Below are positions 1 to 7,348 of a DNA stretch of 23,339 bases, in pieces. The DNA lies in IMG/VR virus record IMGVR_UViG_3300031851_000198, positions 1 through 23,339 of that record; one strand, given 5' to 3'. Within the stretch, counting starts at the first letter, position 1, and each line of letters starts with the position of its first letter. A model generated the notes under the pieces. That model was not told the DNA's origin. It was given only the letters and a program-made list of their open reading frames with translations, and searched no databases. The position numbers and the translations under genes are program-made. Source of the stretch: a virus.

Positions 1-87
1 TTGTGTGCGGAGTGTGGCGCAGAGTCACTGATTTATCAAGACGGGTGTGTAACGTGTTCGTCTTGTGGTTATGCGAAATGTGGATAA
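1..87 (+). CDS. nrdJ: Adenosylcobalamin-dependent ribonucleotide reductase, C-terminal end (partial)
   Basis: The window opens inside a gene read in frame 1; 28 residues remain before the TAA at 85-87. They form a tight cysteine pattern, CAEC, then GC, CSSC and GYAKCG at the very end. Class II (B12-dependent) ribonucleotide reductases finish with this kind of pattern, where the tail cysteines pass reducing power to the active site during reduction of ribonucleoside triphosphates or diphosphates. The catalytic barrel lies outside the window, so the call rests on the tail alone. Topoisomerase-type zinc ribbons have similar spacing, but the terminal SCGYxKCG ending favours the reductase. A glutaredoxin gene at 21111 could be its electron donor, which is inference. 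Confidence 0.68.
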   Translation: MCAECGAESLIYQDGCVTCSSCGYAKCG

Positions 88-103
88 AAAAATAAAAAAA
101 CAC

Positions 104-132
104 TTGACAACAAGTATAGATAGTGTTATATT
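104..132 (+). promoter_or_regulatory. Sigma-70-type promoter upstream of the GroES-like operon
   Basis: The -35 TTGACA (104-109) is a perfect match, the spacer is 17 bp, and the -10 is TATATT (127-132) preceded by TGT, an extended -10. A perfect 6-bp inverted repeat, GTGTTA (123-128) and TAACAC (135-140), straddles the -10 and the start region and could be an operator. The 11-mer GTGTTATATTA (123-133) recurs in the same register at the groEL promoter (16698-16708). Confidence 0.78.
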
Positions 133-157
133 AGTAACACAAACAAAGGAGAGTCAC

Positions 158-412
158 ATGAGTGATGAGAAGAAGACAGTAGACCAGTACATTGAAACCT
201 ATATCAAGTCCGTTTCGGCACTTGAGGAAGCACAAGAGCCATTCAAGGAGCAACGCCGTGAGCTTCGCAAGGAGTATGAAGATCAGGGTTGGTTGTCCAA
301 GGAGCAGCAACGACTCGCTATCAAGGCTTATCGTCTGATCAAGGATGAAGAAGATATGGAACAGCTTCTTGATTTCTACGAGAAGGTTGCAACCATTCGG
401 CGAACGTCTTAA
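158..412 (+). CDS. Small charged helical protein, weakly GapR-like
   Basis: The ATG at 158 is chosen because AAAGGAG lies just upstream and the promoter at 104-132 ends before it; longer readings would start inside the promoter. The 84-residue product is highly charged and looks almost entirely helical, with heptad-like Leu/Ile spacing across residues 20-75 and a KEQRRELRKEYEDQG stretch. Its layout (N-terminal coiled coil, then a second helix with KAYRLIKDEEDMEQLLDFYE) faintly recalls the GapR/DUF2312 family of small DNA-binding proteins, but no diagnostic residues are obvious. It is the first gene after the promoter and is followed by the GroES-like gene after a 13-nt gap, so the two are probably co-transcribed. 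Function is unknown. Confidence 0.75.
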   Translation: MSDEKKTVDQYIETYIKSVSALEEAQEPFKEQRRELRKEYEDQGWLSKEQQRLAIKAYRLIKDEEDMEQLLDFYEKVATIRRTS

Positions 413-425
413 GGGGGGGTGCACT

Positions 426-713
426 ATGCTAGTACCATACAATAGACATTTACTGGTAGAGCTAGTGCAGGCGGAAGATAGGGGTGAGGCAGTTGTGCTG
501 ATCCCCGACTCTTCCATCCCTAAGCCTGCCTATTCTTTGGTTAAACTTTTAAACGTTGCGCCTGATTGTGAAAAGTTCAACGGCGAGGTTGGTTCAACTC
601 TGCTCGTTAACACCAATATGGTGGAAGAGATCTCTGTTGCTGGATCAAGTTATAATTTAATTCTTGAGAACCACGTTGTGGGTCTATACTACGAGGACGG
701 TACGGGGGAATAA
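426..713 (+). CDS. GroES-like co-chaperonin
   Basis: This 95-residue protein has the length and layout of a Cpn10/GroES subunit, the heptameric lid that binds GroEL. The N-terminus (YNRHLLVELV) matches the first beta strand, and EAVVLIPDSSIPKP at about residues 20-33 sits where GroES carries its mobile loop, with VVLIP resembling the GGIVL contact. A conserved-looking barrel follows (LLNVAPDC, GEVGSTLLVN) and it ends with ILENHVVGLYYE, like the GroES terminal strand. Identity to bacterial GroES is low, as for T4 gp31, so this is probably a virus-type co-chaperonin. The start ATG at 426 follows a G-rich ribosome binding site (AAGGGGGGG). A full GroEL gene at 16742 provides an obvious partner. 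Confidence 0.62.
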   Translation: MLVPYNRHLLVELVQAEDRGEAVVLIPDSSIPKPAYSLVKLLNVAPDCEKFNGEVGSTLLVNTNMVEEISVAGSSYNLILENHVVGLYYEDGTGE

Positions 714-716
714 TGA

Positions 717-1250
717 ATGGGATTATCCGAACTAATATGTGCCGCAATCATTTCCATTGGGATGCCTCAAGCAAACTTTGCTTGTGAGCATATGGACTTA
801 GTTGTAAGTGCCTCGCAAGAAAACGACATAAGACCAGAAGTGTTGGTTGCGTTGATTCACGTTGAGAGTCGCTGGACTCCAACGGCGGTCAGTCATGCCA
901 ATGCTTGTGGTCTTACACAAGTGATTCCAAAGTGGACCGGGGGCAGAGCCTCTCGCAACATTCGGTACACTTGTGAGGAATTACAGAATCCTGTCATTTC
1001 AATAGTTGCCGGTGCGACCATCTTCAACCACTGGCTACATAGGTACGGGCGTTGCTCAAGTGGCAACTGCCGACGACCACACTACATGGTTGGCTTGTGT
1101 GGATACAATGCCGGATACCGATGCCGAGGCGACAACCCAAATCGTTTCGGTATGCACTACGCCAGAACAGTTTTAAGAAAAGCTAGACAAATTGAATCAG
1201 CAATGCGGAGAATTGAAAATGCAAACAGGCAGAATAGAAGTCAGCGATGA
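717..1250 (+). CDS. Lytic transglycosylase, SLT family
   Basis: The 177-residue protein carries the soluble lytic transglycosylase fold, which cleaves the MurNAc-GlcNAc bond of peptidoglycan and leaves a 1,6-anhydro product. Visible motifs are the catalytic glutamate E50 in HVESRW, GLTQVIP (65-71), equivalent to the usual GLMQ-P motif, and GYNAG (129-133). A hydrophobic N-terminus (residues 1-23, ending NFAC) may be a signal or membrane segment, but it lacks a basic n-region and a clean lipobox. Several extra cysteines (C23, C64, C85) hint at disulfides. The start ATG at 717 lies 3 nt after the GroES-like stop, with GGGGGAA as ribosome binding site. It could act in DNA entry or lysis; an amidase endolysin is encoded separately at 13159. 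Confidence 0.85.
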   Translation: MGLSELICAAIISIGMPQANFACEHMDLVVSASQENDIRPEVLVALIHVESRWTPTAVSHANACGLTQVIPKWTGGRASRNIRYTCEELQNPVISIVAGATIFNHWLHRYGRCSSGNCRRPHYMVGLCGYNAGYRCRGDNPNRFGMHYARTVLRKARQIESAMRRIENANRQNRSQR

Positions 1251-1947
1251 TGGTGAGTTGTTTACCGATGAGTTGGTTATTGGCTGCACAATGGAGTCAA
1301 TGCTTTTTGCGGATGAATACAACATCCCGGTGGTCTATAATCAGTTGAACTCGCCACACTTCTTTGAGGAGACTTCTCTTCAGGAATATGCGGAGTTGTG
1401 TTTTTATCTTTCAATTCAGGGTTTGAGTCCGTTTGGTGATATGCCAGAGAGACTCCGGTTGGATGTTGAGGATGATTGCCTTTCAGTGTTTTGTGGACCG
1501 AAGTCGTATAAAATTTATTACAACAAGGCTTATGTCTTTTCGGATAAAGATCTTACGGGTTTGCCAGAACCGTCCGTTAAAAATAAAAGTTATAAAGTTC
1601 TTGACTGGCTGGATGTCACTTGTGAATCTGGAGATTTTGATACGATACAATCTGATTCGGAGTTCGTCAGCAGCGTGCATTTTTACCCTAGCTTGAGAAC
1701 ACCCTTGCAGGGGTACAGTGATGCTGTCGCTGTCTCCTATATGAATAAGAAACAGTTATCTAATCCCGACTGGGCTGATTCTTATGTGCGTCTTAAGGCT
1801 ATTAACCTTATGTCATCTGTCGGCATCCGAGGCGGTAGCAACGGACCTGACCGACATAGGCGACTGGAAGTGAGCCACTCCCACAGAGAAATTATTCCAA
1901 TTAATAAAAATACCTACCCAGAGATTCCGAACGTGGAGTTCCGTTGA
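1219..1947 (+). CDS. Unknown protein, 242 aa, paired with the next gene
   Basis: The ATG at 1219 is preferred because GGAGA lies 7 nt upstream; it overlaps the end of the transglycosylase gene by 32 nt. I do not recognise the family. The N-terminal part reads as alternating strands and helices (DELVIGCTMESMLFA, then IPVVYNQL), suggesting an alpha/beta fold, and the first strand-helix turn could be a Rossmann-like unit although the GxGxxG motif is absent. The C-terminal 40 residues are rich in Gly, Arg and His (RGGSNGPDRHRR, SHSHRE). The stop overlaps the start of the nucleotidyltransferase-like gene (TTGA), which suggests translational coupling and a shared pathway. Function unknown. Confidence 0.7.
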   Translation: MQTGRIEVSDDGELFTDELVIGCTMESMLFADEYNIPVVYNQLNSPHFFEETSLQEYAELCFYLSIQGLSPFGDMPERLRLDVEDDCLSVFCGPKSYKIYYNKAYVFSDKDLTGLPEPSVKNKSYKVLDWLDVTCESGDFDTIQSDSEFVSSVHFYPSLRTPLQGYSDAVAVSYMNKKQLSNPDWADSYVRLKAINLMSSVGIRGGSNGPDRHRRLEVSHSHREIIPINKNTYPEIPNVEFR

Positions 1948-2843
1948 TTGATTCGGTTAACAAATCAGGGTTGAATTCATTTCACCTTGCAGGAATCGTG
2001 CCAATTGCAGGTCAACCTCTTGAGTTTGGCTTCCCTTGGCACCCTTCCTTGAACCCTCTTGATGTAGACTATCTTGCTATTGAAAGGGCGGTTTATGAAT
2101 GTGCAATGGTTGGATGTGAGACAATTTGGATTGTTTGCCACAGGGAGGTTCAACCTCTCGTCAAGAAGACTGTGGGAGAGTGGATTGTGGATCCTTGTTC
2201 GGGTCAGGGACCGTTCGGCACCGACACAATCCGCCGAGTGCCCATTTATTATGTACCAATCCACCCGAAGGATCGTGAGCGGCGAGATTGTTTGGGCTGG
2301 TCTGCTCTTTACGGTGCCCTGTCTGCGTATTGGGTGAGCCGAAAGATGAGCAAGTGGCTTATCCCGGACATGTATTATACGGCGTTCCCATATGGAGTGT
2401 ATCCGGTTGAGTTTTTGCGAGGGCACCGGCGAGAGATTTCCAGTCGGAAAAAATTTTTATTGAAAAGCGAGGGTAAGACGATTAAAGATGGTTTGCCCTT
2501 GGGGTTTACATTTGACGGAGAAGATTTTAAAAATTGCAGGAGGATTGTCAGGGCGGAAAGTATTAATATGTTCGGTCCCGACGGCAAAAAACTCCCTATG
2601 AAAAAAAGATACACTGCACGTCACTTTCCTCTTGACAAAGTATTTGAAGGTGTTATAATAGGGGAGAATTCAAAGTCGGTAGAAGTGCCGTGGTTTTATG
2701 ATATATCCACATGGTGTGGGTACAAAGAATACATTGCGTCAGGTAAAAAGCTTGACAAGTATGAGGAGATGAAGTATAATGAGTGGAGAACTATTGATTG
2801 GAACCCCTGCCCCGAAGAGGGTGATGTGCCAGAACAAGATTGA
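1944..2843 (+). CDS. Nucleotidyltransferase-like (GT-A fold) protein
   Basis: The 299-residue protein starts at TTG 1944 with GTGGAG about 7 nt upstream, overlapping the previous stop. Its N-terminus resembles sugar-nucleotide or NTP transferases: HLAGIVPIAGQPLEFGFPW (residues 14-32) in the place of the nucleotide-binding loop, YLAIERAVYECAMVGCETI (43-61) as the first helix, and IWIVCHREVQPLV as the next strand. The classic GxGTR signature is altered to IAGQPLEFG, so substrate and activity are uncertain. Downstream residues include PDMYYTAFPYGVYP, plausibly part of the sugar site. Together with the preceding unknown gene it may act in nucleotide-sugar or DNA modification, which is inference. 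Two consensus promoters are embedded in its 3' third. Confidence 0.55.
   Translation: MIDSVNKSGLNSFHLAGIVPIAGQPLEFGFPWHPSLNPLDVDYLAIERAVYECAMVGCETIWIVCHREVQPLVKKTVGEWIVDPCSGQGPFGTDTIRRVPIYYVPIHPKDRERRDCLGWSALYGALSAYWVSRKMSKWLIPDMYYTAFPYGVYPVEFLRGHRREISSRKKFLLKSEGKTIKDGLPLGFTFDGEDFKNCRRIVRAESINMFGPDGKKLPMKKRYTARHFPLDKVFEGVIIGENSKSVEVPWFYDISTWCGYKEYIASGKKLDKYEEMKYNEWRTIDWNPCPEEGDVPEQD
2632..2659 (+). promoter_or_regulatory. Intragenic sigma-70 promoter 1 upstream of dnaE
   Basis: A perfect TTGACA (2632-2637), a 16-bp spacer and a perfect TATAAT (2654-2659) with the extended -10 TGT. It lies inside the nucleotidyltransferase-like gene. GTGTTATAATA (2650-2660) differs by one base from the 11-mer shared by the groES-like and groEL promoters. 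Confidence 0.7.
2752..2780 (+). promoter_or_regulatory. Intragenic sigma-70 promoter 2 upstream of dnaE
   Basis: A perfect TTGACA (2752-2757), a 17-bp spacer and a perfect TATAAT (2775-2780). It is near the 3' end of the nucleotidyltransferase-like gene, about 45 bp before the start of the next small gene at 2824, so it could drive that gene and dnaE. Confidence 0.75.
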
Positions 2844-3075
2844 ACGAGGCTATGAAGAAATGTCTTATCACGACAAGGAAAATGCAGGGTTTCCACTCCG
2901 ATATTACGATTTATCTATAGATCAAAAGTTTTTTGTTGACAATCTGTTTGAAACTTGCTATAATGTAGTTACTACAGAGTCAGAGGTTCAGGAAGAGATT
3001 GAGAACCTCAAAGATTTGGTCAAAGAGATACAGAATTCAACCACAGTAATTTATAATTCAATTAGAGGTCATTAA
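2824..3075 (+). CDS. Small unknown protein upstream of DNA polymerase
   Basis: An 83-residue protein; ATG 2824 is chosen for GAAGAGGG just upstream, although ATG 2860 (71 residues, starting MSYHDKE) is also possible. The middle contains DLSIDQKFFVDNLFETCYN and the C-terminal half looks helical with a short coiled coil (EVQEEIENLKDLVKEIQN). No family is recognised. It overlaps the preceding gene by 20 nt, and its TAA overlaps the dnaE ATG by one base, so it is probably translationally coupled to the polymerase. A consensus promoter lies in its own coding sequence (2936-2964). Confidence 0.7.
   Translation: MCQNKIERGYEEMSYHDKENAGFPLRYYDLSIDQKFFVDNLFETCYNVVTTESEVQEEIENLKDLVKEIQNSTTVIYNSIRGH
2936..2964 (+). 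promoter_or_regulatory. Intragenic sigma-70 promoter 3 upstream of dnaE
   Basis: A perfect TTGACA (2936-2941), a 17-bp spacer and a perfect TATAAT (2959-2964) with the extended -10 TGC. Predicted transcripts would begin near 2971, about 100 nt before the dnaE start. TTGACAATCTGT recurs at the promoter at 19243. Confidence 0.78.
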
Positions 3076-6000
3076 TGCAAGATAGAAAAACACCGTCAAT
3101 CCCCTTCGTAGGTCTGCACGCTCACAGTGTAGCAGGTTCCCCGTTTGACGGGCTTGGGTTCCCGCCAGAACATATGGAGTTCGCTTACTCCAATGGTATG
3201 AATGCTTTGGCACTAACAGATCACGGCAATGCTAACGGCTTGTCGTATCAGGTTCTTCATGCAAAGAAGATGCTCGCCGAAGGCAAAGACTTTAAGCCGA
3301 TCTTTGGCGTTGAGGCTTACTTCGTCCCGTCCATCTCCGAATGGAAGGAAGAGTATGACCGTCAGATGTTGGAGAAGAAAGGTCGTGGGTCTAAAACCAA
3401 GGGCGAGAGTCAAGGCACTGTTGTTGAGACAGAAGAGCGCAAGAACAACGATATTCTTAAGCGTCGCAGGCACCTAATTCTCTTGGCGCAAGATCAACAA
3501 GGTCTAAACAATATTTTCAGCTTGATCTCTAAGTCGTTCAAGCCGGAGAACTTTTATCGCTTCCCACGAGTAGATTATGAACTCCTCTCACAGCACTCTG
3601 AAGGGGTCATTGCAGCCTCGGCTTGTCTTGGTGGCGTGTATGCAGGTGATATGTGGGAGAACCGTGAGGACGGCGACGAGGCTGTCTTAAACGCAATGCG
3701 TGAAACCACAGATCGTATGCAAGCTGTCTTCGGTGACCGTTGGTATGGAGAGCTTCAGTGGAATGCGATTCCAGAGCAGCACGATCTTAACGAGTATGTT
3801 ATTCAGGTTGCTAAAGAAAAGAACATGGAGCTTATCTCCACGGCTGACAGCCATTATCCATCTCCTGATGCTTGGAAGGATCGCCTTCTATATAAGAAGC
3901 TTGGTTGGCTTGGTAAGGGTGGGGAGATAGACACAGAGCTTCCGGTTGATGTAGAAGAAGTTGGTTACGAACTTTATCCAAAGAATGGTGAGCAGATGTG
4001 GGAGGGGTATAAACAATATTCTGAATCCCTCGGTCGTGAGTATGACGATGACTTGGTGATGCGCTCTATTACGAACACACACGCTATTGCATTTGATCGT
4101 ATTGACTCTTTTCTCCCGGACAACACCGTACGTTTACCGTCTTTCGTTGTACCCGAGGGTATGACCGATGACGAAGCTCTACGCCGATTCTCTGCTGATG
4201 GTTTGCGCACGGTCGCAAGCTCCTCTAATTTGTCTGAAGAGCAGACACTTGAATATGTTGAGCGTCTAAAGTATGAGCTAGGTGTCATCGCAGACCGAGG
4301 CTTCAGTAAATATTTTCTCACAATGAAAGCTATTTCTGATATGGCGACCGAACGTCAGCTTGTCGGTCCCGGTCGTGGCTCTGCCGCTGGTTCTCTCGTG
4401 TCTTATGTCTTGGGGATTACACAGGTAGATCCGATCAAGTATGGCTTACAGTTTGAGCGTTTCCTCACGAAGACTGGTTCGGGGTATCCTGATATTGATT
4501 ACGACGTGGCGAACCCTATGGGCTTGAAGGAAGAGCTTATTGAGGAGTGGGGTGAGAACACCGTTGTTCCGATCTCCAACTGGAATACACTCCAGCTTCG
4601 GTCACTGATTAAGGATATTTCAAAGTTTTATAATATTCCCTTCACCGAGGTCAACGCTGTTACAGGCAAGATGATCTTTGAAGCAACACCGCTTGCCAAG
4701 AAGAAACATGGCATCACAGCAGGTGTGTATGCTCCGACTTGGGAAGAGGTCATTGAATACAGCAAGAGTCTCAAGGGGTTCTTGACGCAGTATCCACAGG
4801 TTGAAACTCACGTTAAGCGTCTGGTTGGTCAGACTCGCTCGTGCTCTCGTCACGCAGGTGGCGTTGTGGTTGCGGAGGATCTAGACAAACACATGCCCTT
4901 GATTTATTCAGGTGGTGTGCGTCAGACACCTTGGTCCGAGGGAATGAACGTCCGACACCTTGAGCCGATGGGTTTTATTAAATTTGATATTCTTGGTTTG
5001 GCTTCCCTTCGTATGATGGATGGTGCGATTACTCATATCCTCAAGCGTCATCACGGCATTGAGGAGCCTACGTTTGAGCAGGTGTCAAATTATTATAATA
5101 CTAAACTCCACCCAGATGTTATTGACCTGAACGACGCAGAGGTTTATAAAAATATCTTTTGCGATGGTCGCTGGGCTGGCATCTTCCAGTTCACTGAATC
5201 TGGTGCGCAGAGTTTCTGTAAACGTGCTCAACCTGAAAACATTATTGACTTGGCGGCTATTACATCAATCTTCCGTCCGGGTCCACTGTCTGCAAAGGTT
5301 GATAAAAATTATGTAGCATCAAAGAAGGCTCCGGATACGATTGATTACCCTTGCGATGAGTTCCAAGAAGTCACTGAAGAGACCTATGGTTATCTGATCT
5401 TTCAAGAGCAGATTGCATCTCTTGCACACAAGCTTGGCGACAACATCTCTCTAGACGAGGGCAATATGCTTCGTAAGCTTCTCACGAAGAAGGGCACAGG
5501 CAAGGGGCATGAGGTTAAAGACGCTATCTTTGATAAGTTTGTCAGGGGTTGTGAACAGAAGGGGTTAGAAGAGTCTCAAGCGCATCGCCTCTGGGAGACC
5601 TTTGAGTACTTCTCTGGCTATGGCTTCAACAAGTCTCACGCCGTGTCATACTCTATACTTTCTTACCAGTGTGCGTGGTTACTGAATTACTATCCAGCAG
5701 AGTGGATGGCTGCTTTCTTGGACAAGGAACCGGAGAGTCGTAAGGAGAAGGCTCTGAACATTGCCAAATCTCAAGGCTTTAAGATGAAGCCACTTGATGT
5801 TAATACATCTGGACGGGTGTGGGAGATTAGCGAGGATGGGAAAACCCTTGTCCAGCCGTTGACCGCCATTAAAGGCTTGGGAGATTCTGCAATGCAGCAG
5901 ATTCTCAATCATAGACCATTCAACAGTGTTGAAGAGTTTCTCTTTAACGAGGACATCCTCTATTCTAAGCTCAATAAGAAAGCTGTAGATGTTCTTACCC

Positions 6001-6515
6001 GTAGTCAGGCTCTTAATTGTTTGCTGGACGAAAGGTTCTCGGGATTGAAGCACTTCTGGTCTGCTGTCGCCGTTGACCGACCCAAGAGCAAGAAGAAGCT
6101 TTTGGAGAACATTGAGAAGTATGCGCCCGAGGGAGACTTTGATGATCAGGAGAAGATTGAGTACCTCGTCCACTTGACAGGCTCTTTTCCGATGTCTCTT
6201 GTTTTGACAGACCAAGTTATGAGCAGTCTAGAACAGCACAATATCCCTCCGCTCGGAGAGTTTGATCCAGAGTTGGGAGTTGCGTGGTTTATTCCTCGTG
6301 AGATTGTACCAAAGAAGACTAAGCATGGTAAGGTTTATTGGATTGTCACCACGACAGATTTAAGTGGGGCAAACTGTAAGATTAAGTGTTGGGGTATTGA
6401 CCCGAATCGTGATATTTTACACACCAATAGACCATATATGGCTAAACTTGAATATAGCGAACAGTGGGGCTTTAGCACTAGAAGCTTGCGCCACAACTTT
6501 AAGTTACTTGCATAA
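3075..6515 (+). CDS. dnaE: DNA polymerase III alpha subunit (replicative, C-family)
   Basis: At 1146 residues this is close to the length of bacterial DnaE (E. coli 1160) and is probably the phage replicative polymerase. The N-terminal PHP domain keeps metal-binding residues, LHAHS (H15, H17) and LTDHGN (D49, H50), then GVEAYF and TADSHYP, suggesting an active metal-dependent, possibly proofreading, PHP centre; E. coli DnaE has lost several of these. The palm has GPGRGSAAGSL (near residue 430), the catalytic pair in YPDIDYD (D473, D475) and the third carboxylate in KFDILGL (D638). RHAGGVVV, FQEQ and GYGFNKSHAVSYS follow, then a helix-hairpin-helix (AIKGLGDSAMQQIL). The C-terminus is short and no clamp-binding or tau-binding segment is obvious. 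No intein or frameshift is seen. ATG 3075 follows AGAGGTC. Confidence 0.96.
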   Translation: MQDRKTPSIPFVGLHAHSVAGSPFDGLGFPPEHMEFAYSNGMNALALTDHGNANGLSYQVLHAKKMLAEGKDFKPIFGVEAYFVPSISEWKEEYDRQMLEKKGRGSKTKGESQGTVVETEERKNNDILKRRRHLILLAQDQQGLNNIFSLISKSFKPENFYRFPRVDYELLSQHSEGVIAASACLGGVYAGDMWENREDGDEAVLNAMRETTDRMQAVFGDRWYGELQWNAIPEQHDLNEYVIQVAKEKNMELISTADSHYPSPDAWKDRLLYKKLGWLGKGGEIDTELPVDVEEVGYELYPKNGEQMWEGYKQYSESLGREYDDDLVMRSITNTHAIAFDRIDSFLPDNTVRLPSFVVPEGMTDDEALRRFSADGLRTVASSSNLSEEQTLEYVERLKYELGVIADRGFSKYFLTMKAISDMATERQLVGPGRGSAAGSLVSYVLGITQVDPIKYGLQFERFLTKTGSGYPDIDYDVANPMGLKEELIEEWGENTVVPISNWNTLQLRSLIKDISKFYNIPFTEVNAVTGKMIFEATPLAKKKHGITAGVYAPTWEEVIEYSKSLKGFLTQYPQVETHVKRLVGQTRSCSRHAGGVVVAEDLDKHMPLIYSGGVRQTPWSEGMNVRHLEPMGFIKFDILGLASLRMMDGAITHILKRHHGIEEPTFEQVSNYYNTKLHPDVIDLNDAEVYKNIFCDGRWAGIFQFTESGAQSFCKRAQPENIIDLAAITSIFRPGPLSAKVDKNYVASKKAPDTIDYPCDEFQEVTEETYGYLIFQEQIASLAHKLGDNISLDEGNMLRKLLTKKGTGKGHEVKDAIFDKFVRGCEQKGLEESQAHRLWETFEYFSGYGFNKSHAVSYSILSYQCAWLLNYYPAEWMAAFLDKEPESRKEKALNIAKSQGFKMKPLDVNTSGRVWEISEDGKTLVQPLTAIKGLGDSAMQQILNHRPFNSVEEFLFNEDILYSKLNKKAVDVLTRSQALNCLLDERFSGLKHFWSAVAVDRPKSKKKLLENIEKYAPEGDFDDQEKIEYLVHLTGSFPMSLVLTDQVMSSLEQHNIPPLGEFDPELGVAWFIPREIVPKKTKHGKVYWIVTTTDLSGANCKIKCWGIDPNRDILHTNRPYMAKLEYSEQWGFSTRSLRHNFKLLA

Positions 6516-6561
6516 ATGAGATTTTTAAAATTTTTTTGCCGGTAATTTTTTGAAATTTAAC

Positions 6562-6590
6562 TTTACAAATGAGTGAAAGTATCATATACT
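6562..6590 (+). promoter_or_regulatory. Sigma-70-like promoter of the dUTPase operon
   Basis: TTTACA (6562-6567), a 17-bp spacer and TATACT (6585-6590), in the AT-rich 94-bp gap between dnaE and the dUTPase gene. The predicted start point is near 6597, immediately before the AGGAG ribosome binding site, giving a short leader. No clear terminator for dnaE precedes it, only an AT-rich stretch (6523-6560). Confidence 0.6.
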
Positions 6591-6609
6591 AATTAAAAGG
6601 AGAAAACAT

Positions 6610-7068
6610 ATGATTATTGAATATTACAGAACCCACCAACACGTAGTGCCACCAATGCGCTCAAATCCGAGCGACGCTGGTCTTGACGTGTTCTATTCAC
6701 CAGAGGTGCCAGAACCTATAGAGATTCAACCCGGAGAAAGTGCACGTTTGGCTACTGGACTCCGTTTTGGCATCCCACATGGTTATATGCTACAGGTGAT
6801 GAACCGCTCGTCAATGGCTTCTAAGAAAAATCTGGTTGTTGGTGCACATTGTGTTGACAGCGGCTATGACGGTGAAGTGTTTATTGATATGCACAACATC
6901 GGAACTGAAATGCAGGTAATTGAGCCCGTGGCAAAGATTGCACAAGTTGTGCTTGTACCTGTTGTGAGCTTTCGTGCTCTAGAAACCAAAAGTCCCGATT
7001 TGTATGACTGGGCACCAATCACCATCTCTGACCGAGGTGCTGGCGGGTTTGGCTCTACAGGAGGTTGA
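6610..7068 (+). CDS. dut: Deoxyuridine triphosphatase (dUTPase)
   Basis: This 152-residue trimeric-type dUTPase hydrolyses dUTP to dUMP and pyrophosphate, keeping uracil out of DNA and supplying dUMP for dTMP synthesis. All five family motifs are visible: SDAGLD (21-26), NRSSMASK (65-72), VDSGYDGEV (82-90) with the catalytic D83, EPVAKIAQVV (105-114), and DRGAGGFGSTG (141-151), the nucleotide-capping loop. Length is normal. ATG 6610 has AAAAGGAG 5-8 nt upstream. It opens a run of nucleotide and DNA-modification genes with minimal gaps, next to the polymerase. Confidence 0.96.
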   Translation: MIIEYYRTHQHVVPPMRSNPSDAGLDVFYSPEVPEPIEIQPGESARLATGLRFGIPHGYMLQVMNRSSMASKKNLVVGAHCVDSGYDGEVFIDMHNIGTEMQVIEPVAKIAQVVLVPVVSFRALETKSPDLYDWAPITISDRGAGGFGSTGG

Positions 7069-7069
7069 T

Positions 7070-7348
7070 ATGGGCGGAATGAAACGCAAAATTGAGCGCA
7101 AAAAGATTAAAAACGCTGAAAAAGAGATGAAACAGAAGATGGGAATGTTTGACAAACTTGATGACGAGTGTTTAAACTGTCAGAAAGGGTTTGACAAGAA
7201 GGACCGTTCTATGGTGGAATCTTGGAGAGTAGTGGTGAGAAAGAGCGAGAATAAAGTAAACTTGTACTGCCCAGATTGTTGGGATTTCGCACAAAAGATT
7301 GTAAAGGAGGCTCTTGGTGGACAAGACAACAATGAAGACAATGTTTAG
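7070..7348 (+). CDS. Small zinc-finger-like protein
   Basis: A 92-residue protein starting at ATG 7070, with GGAGG 5 nt upstream and only 1 nt after the dUTPase stop. A very basic N-terminal helix (residues 1-25, lysine and arginine rich) is followed by two cysteine pairs, CLNC and YCPDC, about 33 residues apart, which should form one zinc-binding knuckle. Between them lies a beta-rich segment with SWRVVVRKSENKVNLYCP. The layout suggests a nucleic-acid-binding or adaptor protein; similar small zinc-finger proteins are common in phage replication regions. The acidic tail (GGQDNNEDN) overlaps the next gene. No specific function can be assigned. Confidence 0.75.
   Translation: MGGMKRKIERKKIKNAEKEMKQKMGMFDKLDDECLNCQKGFDKKDRSMVESWRVVVRKSENKVNLYCPDCWDFAQKIVKEALGGQDNNEDNV

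Noticed and set aside
3075-6515. An intein or split in the DNA polymerase gene
   Set aside because: The protein reads continuously through all polymerase motifs at normal length, with no Cys/Ser...HN-Cys splice junctions.
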